From Neisseria polysaccharea ATCC 43768 (lineage in GTDB: Bacteria > Pseudomonadota > Gammaproteobacteria > Burkholderiales > Neisseriaceae), in NCBI GenBank assembly GCA_000176735.1, contig ADBE01000130.1:1-38284 (forward strand): a stretch of 38,284 nt of DNA, read 5' to 3'. Below, one piece after another: positions 1 to 8,123 of the stretch; position 1 is the first letter of the stretch, and each line of letters starts with the position of its first letter. Position numbers and translations under genes: made by a program. The notes under the pieces are model-generated. The model was given only the letters and a program-made list of their open reading frames with translations. It was not told where the DNA came from and made no database searches.

Positions 1-88
1 TCGGGGGTTTTTGCTTTGTCCGGAAAAAATGTCGGGGATGGTGGGACGGTATCCGTACGGTGTCTGGTCGGGTTTGCGAAGGAACGGC

Positions 89-117
89 TTGAAACTTTGG
101 GATATTCATTTTAGAAT
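89..117 (+). promoter_or_regulatory. Probable sigma70 promoter of comE
   Basis: A TTGAAA hexamer (89-94) and a TAGAAT hexamer (112-117) are separated by exactly 17 bases, each one mismatch from consensus. They lie 60 bases upstream of the comE start. The predicted transcript begins near 124. Assigned by inspection only. Confidence 0.6.
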
Positions 118-176
118 GACCCGTTTTATCGCCGCAGGATGCGGTTTTATTGTTTGCAACCTTTAAAGGAAAAACC

Positions 177-476
177 ATGAAGAAAATGTTCGTGCTGTTC
201 TGTATGCTGTTCTCCTGCGCCTTCTCCCTTGCGGCGGTAAACATCAATGCGGCTTCGCCGCAGGAGTTGGAGGCGCTGCCGGGAATAGGTCCGGCGAAGG
301 CGAAAGCCATTGCGGAATACCGTGCGCAAAACGGCGCGTTCAAGTCTGTGGACGATTTGACGAAGGTGAAGGGCATCGGCCCGGCGGTGCTGGCGAAGCT
401 GAAGGATCAGGCTTCGGTCGGCGCGCCCGCGCCCAAAGCCCCGGCAAAACCGGTGCTGCCCGCAGCTAAAAAATAG
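177..476 (+). CDS. comE: ComE, periplasmic DNA-binding competence protein (ComEA type)
   Basis: A 99-residue protein. The ATG at 177 is chosen because AAAGGA sits at 165-170 and the start gives a clean signal peptide (KK, hydrophobic core, cleavage near SLA-AVNIN). The mature part is a helix-hairpin-helix domain with two GIGP turns (LPGIGPAKA, VKGIGPAVL), the non-specific double-stranded DNA-binding fold of ComEA proteins, followed by a short Ala/Pro/Lys tail. In Neisseria, ComE binds incoming DNA in the periplasm and helps pull it in during transformation. The genus carries several near-identical copies, typically just downstream of rRNA operons, so an rRNA operon may end just left of the window; that is inference, since no rRNA is visible here. 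A promoter and a terminator bracket it as a single-gene unit. Confidence 0.92.
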   Translation: MKKMFVLFCMLFSCAFSLAAVNINAASPQELEALPGIGPAKAKAIAEYRAQNGAFKSVDDLTKVKGIGPAVLAKLKDQASVGAPAPKAPAKPVLPAAKK

Positions 477-496
477 GGGAACCTGTAAGGGAAGGG

Positions 497-522
497 GCAT
501 CGGCCGCCGCCGGTGCTTTTTT
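497..522 (+). terminator. Intrinsic terminator of comE
   Basis: Eight-base arms (497-504 and 509-516, one G-T wobble) with a four-base loop are followed by a run of six T, 20 bases after the comE stop. Confidence 0.8.
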
Positions 523-544
523 GTTTGGAAGGGAAATGGCTAAA

Positions 545-1027
545 ATATGTAGCATTATGTTCTGTATCGTTGTTTACCGCTTCCGCACCTTTGTCCGCCT
601 TAAAGCAGGTAAACACCGCATCGGGATTGGCAGGGAGGTCGACAAGGCTGATTTCCGTCAGCTTCAGGCCTGTGATTTGCGACTTGTTCAAATCATCGCG
701 GGAGGTAACGCTGCCGCTGATGGGAAAGCCTTTGTAAACGCCTGTTTTGACTTTCGCCACGGCAACGGGATCGACGATATGCGCACCGAAAAAGGTTCTG
801 CCGTCGTCTTCGACGTTGATTTCAATCGCCGTTTCCGCCGCGTTTGAGCCGTGCATCTCGCGCACCGCGCCAAACTTCATATAATCTGGAATCGCTGCCT
901 TCATAGCTGCCGCTGCGATGATTTCACCGTCCGAATCGACCGCCTTGCTTGAGGCATAGCCCCAAACTTTGACCGTGCCGTCGTCCTGCGCCTCCAACTT
1001 GGCGATTTCTGCGTATAACTTCGTCAT
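545..1027 (-). pseudogene. Phage prohead protease (XkdF-like) remnant, 5' part only
   Basis: Reading leftward from the ATG at 1027, about 140 residues resemble the phage putative serine protease / prohead protease family (XkdF-like): an N-terminal strand with VWGYASSKAVDSDGE, a MKFGAVREMHG segment and a late SLVDLPANPDA motif. These proteases mature the capsid scaffold. The similarity fades near 560, and the reading frame then runs on meaninglessly as the antisense of comE, so the 3' half has been lost and the exact break cannot be fixed by eye. It follows the MuF-type fragment on the same strand, the usual order in a phage head module. No promoter was seen. Probably non-functional. Confidence 0.6.
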
Positions 1028-1065
1028 TGGTTTATTCCTGTATGTATAAATAGTATGATGAATTT

Positions 1066-1141
1066 AAAGCCCTTTTGCAAGGCTGGAAGCGTACTTGCCT
1101 TAACGGTATCCGCTCCAGAGCTACACTGCAAAAGGGGCTTT
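1066..1141. repeat. Long-range inverted repeat between the two phage fragments
   Basis: Arms AAAGCCCTTTTGCA (1066-1079) and TGCAAAAGGGGCTTT (1127-1141) pair almost perfectly across 47 bases and fill the gap between the phage remnants. The right arm overlaps the stop of the upstream fragment by two bases. It could be a phage terminator or a structured RNA; no poly-T run follows the stem. Confidence 0.55.
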
Positions 1142-1859
1142 ATTCATCCTTCAAGATGAAATAGTTGTAATGTTTATGACCGTCTGGAAACTCCCTTACA
1201 ATCACGCCGACATTTAAAGACTCATTCCCAACTTTGGCAACGGCACGATACTTATGTGCTGCAATAATATCAGGGCGACCTTTCCTATCCGGATAAGAAC
1301 ATTCATATTTTGCGTAGCGCAATAAGTCATCAAGGTTTGTCATGATGGATAATTCCGCCTGATTTGCCTTTGACGCAGCGTGTTTCACACCTTGACATGT
1401 TACCTTCAGTTCATGCCCGCTGCTTTCATTGACATAGCTTTTGCCGACAAAGTTATCCCGCGCATACTGCATAGTCGCTTTACGAAGCTCCTTTGTTTCA
1501 GCAAATTCCCCCAATTCGCCGCCCGATACGGAAACAACCTCACCTGCCGTCCATCGCCCGTTTTCATCGCGCGGCTGCCTTTCGCCAGCTTGCCCGTCCG
1601 CCCGGCAACGGGAACAACCGCGCACCTGCAATTTGGATGCCCCGGTATCGTCAACGCACCGTGTGAGAAAGGCTCGTGCAAACCGATTACGCCCATCTCG
1701 CCGTTGGCATTGCAGACATCGGACATCTTGTCGTCTTTTGCGGTTATCCACTGCTTGCCCTCAACAAGCCCCGATTCCTCCCAGCCTATCAGGTTGCCTA
1801 TACCGTCCGCCATTGCCGTTTTCGTTCGGGAGATGGTTTTCGCGCGGGCATTTATGTAG
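1140..1859 (-). pseudogene. MuF-type phage head protein C-terminus with nuclease-like tail, frameshifted
   Basis: Two reading frames must be joined. The upstream frame (from about 1859) carries AKTISRTKTAMADG, then DVCNANGE and HPNCRC, the hallmark C-terminal pattern of the SPP1 gp7 / Mu F head-morphogenesis family. At about 1570-1585 the frame shifts, and the second frame continues DENGRWTAGEVVS through to a stop at 1140. Its last ~90 residues (LDDLLRYAKYECSYPDRKG, HKYRAVAKVG, KHYNYF) look like the BECR-type nuclease-like domains (PBECR / LPD groups) that commonly follow MuF in phage polyvalent proteins. The N-terminus of MuF is missing where the prmB side begins. The fold assignment of the tail is by pattern only. 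As it stands, no intact product is expected. Confidence 0.6.
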
Positions 1860-1916
1860 ATGTATGGGTAGATTGAGTGGTTATTTGGCGATATGAAAAG
1901 GTTTGCTTGTTGTTTC

Positions 1917-1925
1917 TGTTATAAT
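1917..1925 (+). promoter_or_regulatory. Extended -10 promoter element of prmB
   Basis: TGTTATAAT (1917-1925) is a perfect TATAAT preceded by TG-N, 20 bases before the first prmB ATG. No convincing -35 is seen, as is common for extended -10 promoters. It sits immediately beyond the phage remnant. Confidence 0.5.
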
Positions 1926-1945
1926 TAAAAGCATCTATACGCAGA

Positions 1946-2857
1946 ATGGTTCATATTATGTTTAATCAGGCCGCACAAGAATTGACGACTATCCGCGATG
2001 TTTTACGTTTTGCAGTCAGCCGTTTTAATGAGGCAGGGCTCTTTTTTGGTCATGGAACAGATAATGCGCATGATGAAGCAGTTTATTTGATTCTGCATAC
2101 TTTGAATTTGCCTTTGGATATGCTTGCCCCATATCTTGATGCAAAACTCTTGGAAGCTGAAAAAGAGGAAGTGTTGGCGGTTATTGAGCGGCGTGCCGTC
2201 GAACATATTCCTGCCGCTTATTTGACGCGGCAGGCCTGGCAGGGTGAGTTTGATTTCTATGTGGACGAGCGCGTAATCGTACCTCGTTCCTTCATTTATG
2301 AATTGCTGGGTGACGGACTTAGACCTTGGATAGAATACGATGAGCTGGTGCATAATGCTTTGGATCTTTGTACCGGAAGCGGTTGCCTTGCCATTCAGAT
2401 GGCGCATCATTATCCTGATGCCCAAATTGATGCGGTCGATGTGAGTTTGGATGCTTTGGAAGTTGCAGGGATCAATATTGAAGATTATGGTCTGGAAGAA
2501 CGCATCCAGCTTATTCATACCGATTTATTTGAGGGACTGGAAGGCACTTATGATTTGATTGTTTCCAATCCGCCTTATGTCGATGCGGAATCGGTTGAGT
2601 TATTGCCTGAAGAGTATTTGCACGAACCGGAATTGGCGTTGGGCAGCGGGGCGGACGGATTGGATGCCACCAGACAAATTCTTCTGAATGCGGCAAAGTT
2701 TCTGAATCCTAAAGGTGTATTGCTGGTGGAAATCGGGCATAACAGGGATGTATTGGAAGCAGCGTATCCGGAGTTGCCTTTTACTTGGTTGGAAACCAGC
2801 GGAGGCGATGGTTTTGTTTTCCTCTTGACGCGCGAGCAGTTATTGGGTGAAGAGTGA
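1946..2857 (+). CDS. prmB: PrmB, N5-glutamine methyltransferase for ribosomal protein L3
   Basis: About 300 residues, the normal PrmB length. Rossmann methyltransferase with SAM-binding motif I DLCTGSGCLAI (middle of the protein), an acidic motif II VDVSLDAL and the catalytic NPPY of N5-glutamine methyltransferases (VSNPPYVDAES). The N-terminal ~100 residues form the helical substrate-recognition domain. The DLCTGSG form of motif I and the PRSFIYELL segment separate it from PrmC, which modifies release factors. It methylates a glutamine of L3 during ribosome assembly in the cytoplasm. ATG codons at 1946 and 1958 are both possible; the second (MFNQAAQ) may be the true one. A DUS hairpin terminates it. 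Confidence 0.9.
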   Translation: MVHIMFNQAAQELTTIRDVLRFAVSRFNEAGLFFGHGTDNAHDEAVYLILHTLNLPLDMLAPYLDAKLLEAEKEEVLAVIERRAVEHIPAAYLTRQAWQGEFDFYVDERVIVPRSFIYELLGDGLRPWIEYDELVHNALDLCTGSGCLAIQMAHHYPDAQIDAVDVSLDALEVAGINIEDYGLEERIQLIHTDLFEGLEGTYDLIVSNPPYVDAESVELLPEEYLHEPELALGSGADGLDATRQILLNAAKFLNPKGVLLVEIGHNRDVLEAAYPELPFTWLETSGGDGFVFLLTREQLLGEE

Positions 2858-2868
2858 GTTGGAGGAGA

Positions 2869-2903
2869 ATGCCGTCTGAAGACGATTTGTTTTCAGACGG
2901 CAT
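2869..2903 (+). terminator. DUS-pair terminator after prmB
   Basis: ATGCCGTCTGAA (2869-2880) and its reverse complement (2892-2903) form a 12-base stem followed by T-rich sequence, 11 bases beyond the prmB stop. It also supplies two DNA uptake words. Confidence 0.85.
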
Positions 2904-2994
2904 TTTTACGATACGTTGTCTCAGGTTTGACGCTTGGCAGAGAAATCCTTACCATATTGTTTATAAGTTAATTGTTTTTTATATCGCTACCATA

Positions 2995-3732
2995 ATGAAA
3001 AAATTATCTCGGATTGTATTTTCAATCGTACTGTTGGGTTTTTCGGCCGCTTTGCCGGCGCAGACCTATTCTGTTTATTTTAATCAGAACGGGAAACTGA
3101 CGGCGACGATGTCTTCTGCCGCTTATATCAGGCAATATAGTGTGGCGGCGGGTATTGCGCACGCGCAGGATTTTTATTATCCGTCGATGAAGAAATATTC
3201 TGAACCTTATATCGTTGCTTCAACGCAAATCAAATCTTTTGTACCTAACCTGCAAAATGGCATGTTGATTTTGTGGCATTTTAATGGTCAAAAAAAGATG
3301 ACGGGAAGTTTCAGTAAGGGTAAACCGGATGGTGAATGGGTCAACTGGTATCCGAACGGTAAAAAATCTGCAGTTATGCCTTATAAAAATGGCTTGAGTG
3401 AGGGTACGGGATACCGCTATTACCGTAATGGCAGCAAGGAAAGCGAAATCCAGTTTAAACAAAATAAGGCAAACGGCGTATGGAAACAATGGTATGCTGA
3501 TGGCAATATCAAAACGGAAATGGTCATGGTCAATGATGAGCCAGCTAAGATTCTGACATGGGATGAAAGCGGCCGATTACTCTCGGAACTGTCTATCCAT
3601 CATCATAAACGTAATGGAGTAGTCTTAGAATGGTATGAAGATGGTTCTAAAAAGAGCGAAGCTGTTTATCAGGATGATAAGTTGGTTAGGAAAACCCAGT
3701 GGGATAAGGATGGTTATTTAATCGAACCCTAA
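2995..3732 (+). CDS. Secreted YwqK-family / MORN-like repeat protein
   Basis: 245 residues from the ATG at 2995, chosen because it begins a good signal peptide (KK, hydrophobic stretch, ALPA-QTYS cleavage site). The reading frame is open further upstream but only through the prmB terminator. From about residue 95 to the end it has repeated units of the type 'G-x-W-x-x-W-Y-x-(N/D)-G-x-x-(K)' (GEWVNWYPNGKK, GTGYRYYRNGSK, GVWKQWYADGNI, GVVLEWYEDGSK), typical of the toxin-antitoxin-YwqK / MORN-variant family. The biochemical role of this family is unsettled, and the 'antitoxin' label in databases should not be read as function. No toxin partner is adjacent. Probably periplasmic or surface-exposed. 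GC content is lower than in its neighbours. Confidence 0.75.
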   Translation: MKKLSRIVFSIVLLGFSAALPAQTYSVYFNQNGKLTATMSSAAYIRQYSVAAGIAHAQDFYYPSMKKYSEPYIVASTQIKSFVPNLQNGMLILWHFNGQKKMTGSFSKGKPDGEWVNWYPNGKKSAVMPYKNGLSEGTGYRYYRNGSKESEIQFKQNKANGVWKQWYADGNIKTEMVMVNDEPAKILTWDESGRLLSELSIHHHKRNGVVLEWYEDGSKKSEAVYQDDKLVRKTQWDKDGYLIEP

Positions 3733-3737
3733 ATTTG

Positions 3738-3766
3738 ATGCCGTCTGAAATATATTCAGACGGCAT
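3738..3766 (+). terminator. DUS-pair terminator
   Basis: ATGCCGTCTGAA (3738-3749) pairs with TTCAGACGGCAT (3755-3766) across a five-base loop, directly after the YwqK-family gene. Confidence 0.85.
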
Positions 3767-3860
3767 TCTTATATGTGCAGATTGATGGCATTGTTTCTTG
3801 AAAATTTAGCAGTGGTATATAATTTTGGCTTTTAATGAATATCTGCAAGGAGAAAGCTTC

Positions 3861-4133
3861 GTGAATAATTCAGTCATCACCGTCATCGGTAAAGATCGTG
3901 TGGGCATTGTGTACGACGTTTCCAAAATTTTAGCGGAAAACCAAATCAATATTCTCAACATCAGCCAACAGCTGATGGACGATTTTTTTACCATGATTAT
4001 TTTGGTGGACACTTCAAAATGCACCAAATCGCGTCAAGAGGTTTTGGATTTGTTTGCGGAAGAGAGCAAAAAACTCGCGCTTGATATCCGTATGCAAAAC
4101 GAAGAAATTTTTCAAGCCATGCACCGAATCTGA
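3861..4133 (+). CDS. ACT-domain protein, UPF0237 family
   Basis: 90 residues from a GTG at 3861; AAGGAG at 3847-3852 decides the start. The whole protein is one ACT domain of the UPF0237 type: a first strand VITVIGKDRVGIVYDVS, helix, then ILNISQQLMDDFFTMIILVD. ACT domains bind small ligands, usually amino acids. In many bacteria this gene lies directly upstream of a UPF0210 (PFL-family) gene, and the pair is thought to be functionally linked, with ACT as the regulatory subunit by inference. Here the partner begins at 5349, pushed away by an inserted segment. The ligand is unknown. Confidence 0.85.
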   Translation: MNNSVITVIGKDRVGIVYDVSKILAENQINILNISQQLMDDFFTMIILVDTSKCTKSRQEVLDLFAEESKKLALDIRMQNEEIFQAMHRI

Positions 4134-4135
4134 AA

Positions 4136-4176
4136 AAAGCAGCCTGCACTCTAGTTTTCAAAGTGCAGGCTGCTTT
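4136..4176 (+). terminator. Hairpin after the ACT gene, built from a GCAGCCTGCAC word
   Basis: A 14-base perfect stem (4136-4149 with 4163-4176) with a 13-base loop begins just past the stop. It lacks a run of T, so termination is not assured. The stem contains GCAGCCTGCAC, which recurs at 5304-5314 at the far end of the inserted segment. Confidence 0.6.
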
Positions 4177-4182
4177 GAATGT

Positions 4183-4612
4183 GTTGGAGAACAGGGCAGA
4201 GATACCATCGTTACCGGCCGTTCAGGCTGACTGAAAAGAAGGAGTTCCACCATGATAACCCTGCGCCAACCTCTAAACCGGTGAAAAAGCATCGAAACTT
4301 TGGTGCGCGAAGATACTGTGTTGCGCGACCATGAAGGCGTATATTTACAATAGACCTGCCTGCCACCCGACACGTTCGAGCTGTTTTACGTAAATAACCG
4401 ATTAGATGCCAATGCTTTTATGACTGCACGCTACCAAATCGTGATCGATAACAAAGTGATACCGTGTCGTTCAAAGTGTAGAGCGTGGAGCACGGATTTT
4501 TGGCGTTTTTGCTGTCGCTTCCTGTGTTTGTGCTTGTCAAACGGCTGATGTTGCGGTAGTGGTTGGGCGGTAAAAACAAATCCAAGCAAAAGGAAATACA
4601 GGCAGTCTGCAT
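4183..4612 (+). pseudogene. Decayed gene, probably for a membrane-anchored protein
   Basis: No intact gene, but a coding-like frame can be followed: GRDTIVTGRSG, then IETLVREDTVLRDHEGVYLQ, then DTFELFYVNNRLDANAF with ARYQIVIDNKV. It is broken by stops at 4228, 4282 and 4351. After a frameshift near 4470-4490 another frame gives a membrane helix (FLAFLLSLPVFVLVKRL), a stop at 4557, then a basic tail (GGKNKSKQKEIQ). I do not recognise the family. A near copy of the flanking word (GGCAGTCTGCA) lies near its end at about 4601. Confidence 0.4.
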
Positions 4613-4642
4613 TTCAAAATACCAAAATACGAGAATATTTCA

Positions 4643-5296
4643 ATGAAACCCGAAAAAATACTGCAAAAAATTGTTACCGAAAACGAATATACTGCGCTGC
4701 TGCCATCAGCTTCTCAAAACGAAATATTGCGAGAAGCCCTGTATCAAAACCGTATTTTTCTCTTTTTAGATTGGAAAGGGGAGAGTGGGCAGGGTGAGCT
4801 TTATCAATTTGTCAATGAGCGTTTGGTAGCATTCGGCAAAGAAATACTAAAAGTAAAACCTGATGATTTATATAAAAAATTCGATAAAGAATTTGGCCAA
4901 GATTGGGAAAGCGGCAATTTTCTGCCCTTTGCCTTCGATTATTTCGACGGCAAACTCAAACGGCAAAAAATGCGGTTGATGTTTTTGGAAAGTGGCAGCG
5001 ATGACTACACTGTGTTTATTGTTCCGAGCAACGCATGTAAAAGTTTGGAAAGAATCCAGTCTGATTTTTGGACCTTCCAAAGTCTGAACAAAGCGGCAAA
5101 TTTCATCTTATATACGGTCGATTGCTCCTCCTGCGGTCAACTGTCGGCATGGGATTTGGCCATAAGCGAGCCGCCGCCGTATGCTAATCACGAAGCGGCA
5201 TACTGCGATTCCTGCCGCCAACCCTTATGGGATGCGGACGGCAAACTGTTTGCCGCAGTAGAAGAAACACCGCATTATGTCTCAGAACAAAAATAA
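4643..5296 (+). CDS. Protein of unknown function with two CxxC pairs
   Basis: 217 residues, not recognised with confidence; the central FLFLDWKGE segment faintly recalls some uncharacterised immunity-like families. No signal peptide or membrane helix, so likely cytoplasmic. The C-terminal third has C161-x2-C164 and C188-x2-C191 (CSSCGQ, CDSCRQ), which would suit a small zinc knuckle. The start at 4643 lacks a clear ribosome binding site. It is AT-richer than the flanking genes and lies in the segment that separates the ACT gene from its usual UPF0210 partner, with related GCAGCCTGCAC words at both ends, so it was probably acquired. Real expression is plausible but unproven. Confidence 0.6.
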   Translation: MKPEKILQKIVTENEYTALLPSASQNEILREALYQNRIFLFLDWKGESGQGELYQFVNERLVAFGKEILKVKPDDLYKKFDKEFGQDWESGNFLPFAFDYFDGKLKRQKMRLMFLESGSDDYTVFIVPSNACKSLERIQSDFWTFQSLNKAANFILYTVDCSSCGQLSAWDLAISEPPPYANHEAAYCDSCRQPLWDADGKLFAAVEETPHYVSEQK

Positions 5297-5348
5297 ATCA
5301 CAGGCAGCCTGCACCAAATAAAACCCATTCAACAAGGAATCCCCAAAA

Positions 5349-6707
5349 ATGTCCCAAGTCCATTCCAACGAAATCCTCGAAACCATCCGCATGGTAGCCG
5401 ACCAGAATTTTGATGTGCGCACCATTACTATCGGCATTGATTTGCACGACTGCATCAGCAGCGATATCAATGTGTTGAACCAAAATATTTACAACAAAAT
5501 TACCACAGTCGGCAAAGACTTGGTAGCAACGGCAAAATATCTGTCTGCCAAATACGGTGTACCGATTGTGAATCAGCGTATTTCCGTTACGCCGATTGCC
5601 CAAATCGCTGCAGCTACCCATGCCGATTCCTATGTCAGCGTGGCGCAAACTTTGGATAAAGCTGCCAAAGCGATAGGCGTGTCTTTTATCGGCGGCTTTT
5701 CCGCGTTGGTGCAAAAAGGCATGTCGCCTTCGGATGAGGTGTTAATCCGTTCCATTCCCGAAGCGATGAAAACCACCGATATCGTGTGCAGCTCCATCAA
5801 TATCGGCAGCACGCGCGCAGGCATCAATATGGATGCGGTCAAGTTGGCAGGCGAAACCATCAAACGCACGGCTGAAATCACACCAGAAGGTTTCGGCTGC
5901 GCCAAAATCGTCGTGTTCTGCAACGCGGTGGAAGACAACCCGTTTATGGCGGGCGCGTTTCATGGTTCGGGCGAAGCGGATGCCGTTATCAATGTCGGCG
6001 TTTCCGGCCCGGGTGTCGTAAAAGCCGCGTTGGAAAACTCAGATGCAACGACATTGACCGAAGTTGCGGAAGTAGTGAAGAAAACCGCTTTCAAAATTAC
6101 CCGCGTGGGTGAACTCATCGGCCGCGAAGCCTCAAAAATGCTGAATATCCCGTTTGGTATTCTCGACTTGTCGTTGGCACCAACCCCTGCCATCGGCGAC
6201 TCGGTGGCGCGCATTCTTGAAGAAATGGGTTTGAGCGTCTGCGGTACGCACGGCACAACAGTAGCTTTGGCATTGCTGAACGATGCCGTGAAAAAGGGCG
6301 GCATGATGGCTTCCAGCGCGGTCGGCGGTTTGAGCGGCGCGTTTATCCCCGTTTCCGAAGATGAAGGCATGATTGCCGCCGCCGAAGCAGGCGTGTTGAC
6401 GCTGGACAAACTCGAAGCGATGACCGCCGTTTGTTCGGTCGGCTTGGATATGATTGCCGTTCCCGGCGACACGCCCGCGCACACCATTTCCGGCATCATC
6501 GCCGACGAAGCCGCCATCGGCATGATCAACAGCAAAACCACTGCCGTACGCATTATTCCGGTAACCGGAAAAACCGTCGGCGACAGCGTCGAGTTCGGCG
6601 GCTTGTTGGGCTACGCGCCTGTAATGCCGGTAAAAGAAGGTTCGTGCGAAGTGTTCGTCAACCGCGGCGGCAGAATCCCGGCTCCGGTTCAATCGATGAA
6701 AAACTGA
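5349..6707 (+). CDS. UPF0210 / PFL-family protein
   Basis: 452 residues, full length for the UPF0210 (DUF711) family, whose members are annotated 'PFL family' because of distant structural similarity to pyruvate formate-lyase. No catalytic activity has been firmly assigned. Family features seen: an N-terminal [25 protein letters not shown] segment compatible with the family start, a glycine-rich middle ([12 protein letters not shown]), [18 protein letters not shown] and [26 protein letters not shown] at 5334-5339 supports the ATG at 5349. Usually co-transcribed with a UPF0237 ACT gene, here found upstream at 3861 across the insert. Soluble, cytoplasmic. Confidence 0.85.
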   Translation: MSQVHSNEILETIRMVADQNFDVRTITIGIDLHDCISSDINVLNQNIYNKITTVGKDLVATAKYLSAKYGVPIVNQRISVTPIAQIAAATHADSYVSVAQTLDKAAKAIGVSFIGGFSALVQKGMSPSDEVLIRSIPEAMKTTDIVCSSINIGSTRAGINMDAVKLAGETIKRTAEITPEGFGCAKIVVFCNAVEDNPFMAGAFHGSGEADAVINVGVSGPGVVKAALENSDATTLTEVAEVVKKTAFKITRVGELIGREASKMLNIPFGILDLSLAPTPAIGDSVARILEEMGLSVCGTHGTTVALALLNDAVKKGGMMASSAVGGLSGAFIPVSEDEGMIAAAEAGVLTLDKLEAMTAVCSVGLDMIAVPGDTPAHTISGIIADEAAIGMINSKTTAVRIIPVTGKTVGDSVEFGGLLGYAPVMPVKEGSCEVFVNRGGRIPAPVQSMKN

Positions 6708-6726
6708 TTGCGGTTTTGATGGGGAA

Positions 6727-6754
6727 ATGCCGTCTGAAAGGCTTCAGACGGCAT
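6727..6754 (+). terminator. DUS-pair terminator after the UPF0210 gene
   Basis: ATGCCGTCTGAA (6727-6738) and TTCAGACGGCAT (6743-6754) with a four-base loop and T5 downstream. Confidence 0.88.
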
Positions 6755-6924
6755 TTTTGTTTATGGGCATCGGGTAAAATGTCTTTAGAAAAGAATATTG
6801 CAAATTTAAAAAATCCCTGTGTCCTTATTTCTGCTTTCTTACGTCATTCTTTTAAAGGTGGGAATCTGGAAACCAAAAAAAACAACAGGAATTTATCCGA
6901 AACAACAAAAAACCATCCGCCGTC

Positions 6925-7082
6925 ATCCCCGCGAAAGCGGGAATCTAGTTTGTTGTTCAAATAAATTCTGAAACTTTAATTTTGTCATTCCCGCGCATGC
7001 GGGAATCTAGAAATGAAAAACGACGAGAATTTATCAGAAATGACGGAAACTCAAAAAACCGGATTCCCGCCTGCGCGGGAAT
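6925..7082. repeat. dRS3-type repeat cluster (Neisseria intergenic mosaic element)
   Basis: Three 20-base palindromic dRS3 units (ATTCCC-N8-GGGAAT) lie at 6925-6944 (first half diverged), 6987-7006 and 7063-7082, separated by short AT-rich RS-type spacers. The 6755-7190 stretch holds no gene that I can support; these repeats are its main content. Confidence 0.85.
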
Positions 7083-7190
7083 GACGAAATTTTAGGTTTC
7101 TGATTTTGATTTTCCGTTTTTGCGGGAAGGATGGGGTTTCAGATTGTGGGTATTGTCGGTATTTTCTATTTGGTAATGCCTTTGTTATAA

Positions 7191-7220
7191 AAAAGCCGTC
7201 TGAAATTTCAGACGGCTTTT
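7191..7220 (-). terminator. DUS-pair terminator overlapping the end of the LysR gene
   Basis: AAAAGCCGTCTGAA and TTCAGACGGCTTTT form a 14-base stem with a two-base loop. On the minus strand the stem ends in T, and the TGA stop of the LysR gene lies inside the uptake word. Confidence 0.85.
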
Positions 7221-8098
7221 ACTTTTAACGCATCCACAATCAACCTAAACACATTCGAATGCCCGCGGCGGCTGGGGTAATAGAGGTAAAGCGGTTCGTA
7301 AGTCATAGCATACTCAGGCAACAGTTCGATCAGGTGCCCCGAATTGAGTGCATCCGCCACGCTCATATGTGCTATCCACGCAATGCCGAGGCCGTCTGAA
7401 ACGGCTTGCAGACGCAGATGGTTGTTGATGGAAAACTGCGATTTGGGCGTGAATGTAATCAGCTCTTTTTTGTATTTGAATTCCCACTGCATCTCCGTGC
7501 CGTGTTCGGCGGAGAGCTTCGCGCCGATAAGGCGGTGCTGCTGCAAATCGTCAATATTTTTCGGCGAACCGTGTTGCGCCAAATAATCGGGCGAGGCGAC
7601 CAACGCCATTTTGAGCGGTGCGGAAATCGGCACCGCAACCATCTCTTTTGCCACATCGTTGCCCAGCCGCACGCCCATATCAAATCCCTCTTTCACAATG
7701 TCCGCCCAACGGTCGTCCACCACGATTTCCAAGCGGATTTTCGGGTATTGGTTCAAAATCGGCTTTAATTTCGGGTATAACACCGCTTCCGCCGCCAGCG
7801 TCGGAGCATTGATACGAATCAGCCCCGATGGTGTATTCAAAAAGTCATTTAACGCATCGACTTCGTGGTTAATAGCTTGATAAAGCGGAGAAAGTTGGTC
7901 GAAAAGCTGCTGTCCGGCTTCGGTCAGCGACACATTGCGCGTAGTGCGGTTGAGCAGGCGCAAATTTAGCCGCGTTTCCAGATTTTTCATGCTGTGGCTC
8001 AACGCCGAAGAAGAAATCCCCAAAAGTTGCCCTGCTTTCACAAAACTCTGAGTTTGCGCCAGCGTCAAAAAATAATTCAGCTCGTTAAAGTTCTGCAT
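7208..8098 (-). CDS. LysR-family transcriptional regulator
   Basis: 296 residues, standard LysR length. The N-terminal winged helix-turn-helix is clear (LNYFLTLAQTQSFVKAGQLLGISSSALSHSMKNLE, then LNLRLLNRTTR), followed by the two-lobed effector-binding domain (SGLIRINAPTLAAEAVLYPKL onward). Sequence style is that of the DsdC/CrgA-like subgroup that commonly controls an adjacent oxidoreductase. It is divergent from the aldo-keto reductase at 8227, and a 15-base palindrome in the shared 128-base promoter region is a candidate operator. The stop codon is formed by the DUS (GCC GTC TGA). The gene also contains an internal AGGCCGTCTGAA word at 7389-7400. Effector unknown. Confidence 0.87.
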   Translation of the reverse strand: MQNFNELNYFLTLAQTQSFVKAGQLLGISSSALSHSMKNLETRLNLRLLNRTTRNVSLTEAGQQLFDQLSPLYQAINHEVDALNDFLNTPSGLIRINAPTLAAEAVLYPKLKPILNQYPKIRLEIVVDDRWADIVKEGFDMGVRLGNDVAKEMVAVPISAPLKMALVASPDYLAQHGSPKNIDDLQQHRLIGAKLSAEHGTEMQWEFKYKKELITFTPKSQFSINNHLRLQAVSDGLGIAWIAHMSVADALNSGHLIELLPEYAMTYEPLYLYYPSRRGHSNVFRLIVDALKVKAV

Positions 8099-8123
8099 TT
8101 TCCTGCCTCGTTTTAGCTGATTA

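Noticed and set aside
407-545. Continuation of the prohead-protease frame into comE
   Set aside because: These codons are the antisense of comE and its terminator, so they were left out of the phage remnant.
3220-3489. Toxin-antitoxin module suggested by the 'YwqK antitoxin' family name
   Set aside because: No partner gene lies beside it, and the family label does not rest on a shown antitoxin activity; the protein also has a signal peptide.
6925-7082. Regularly spaced palindromic repeats that might be a CRISPR array
   Set aside because: The repeats are 20-base dRS3 palindromes with irregular AT-rich spacers of related sequence, and no cas genes are present.
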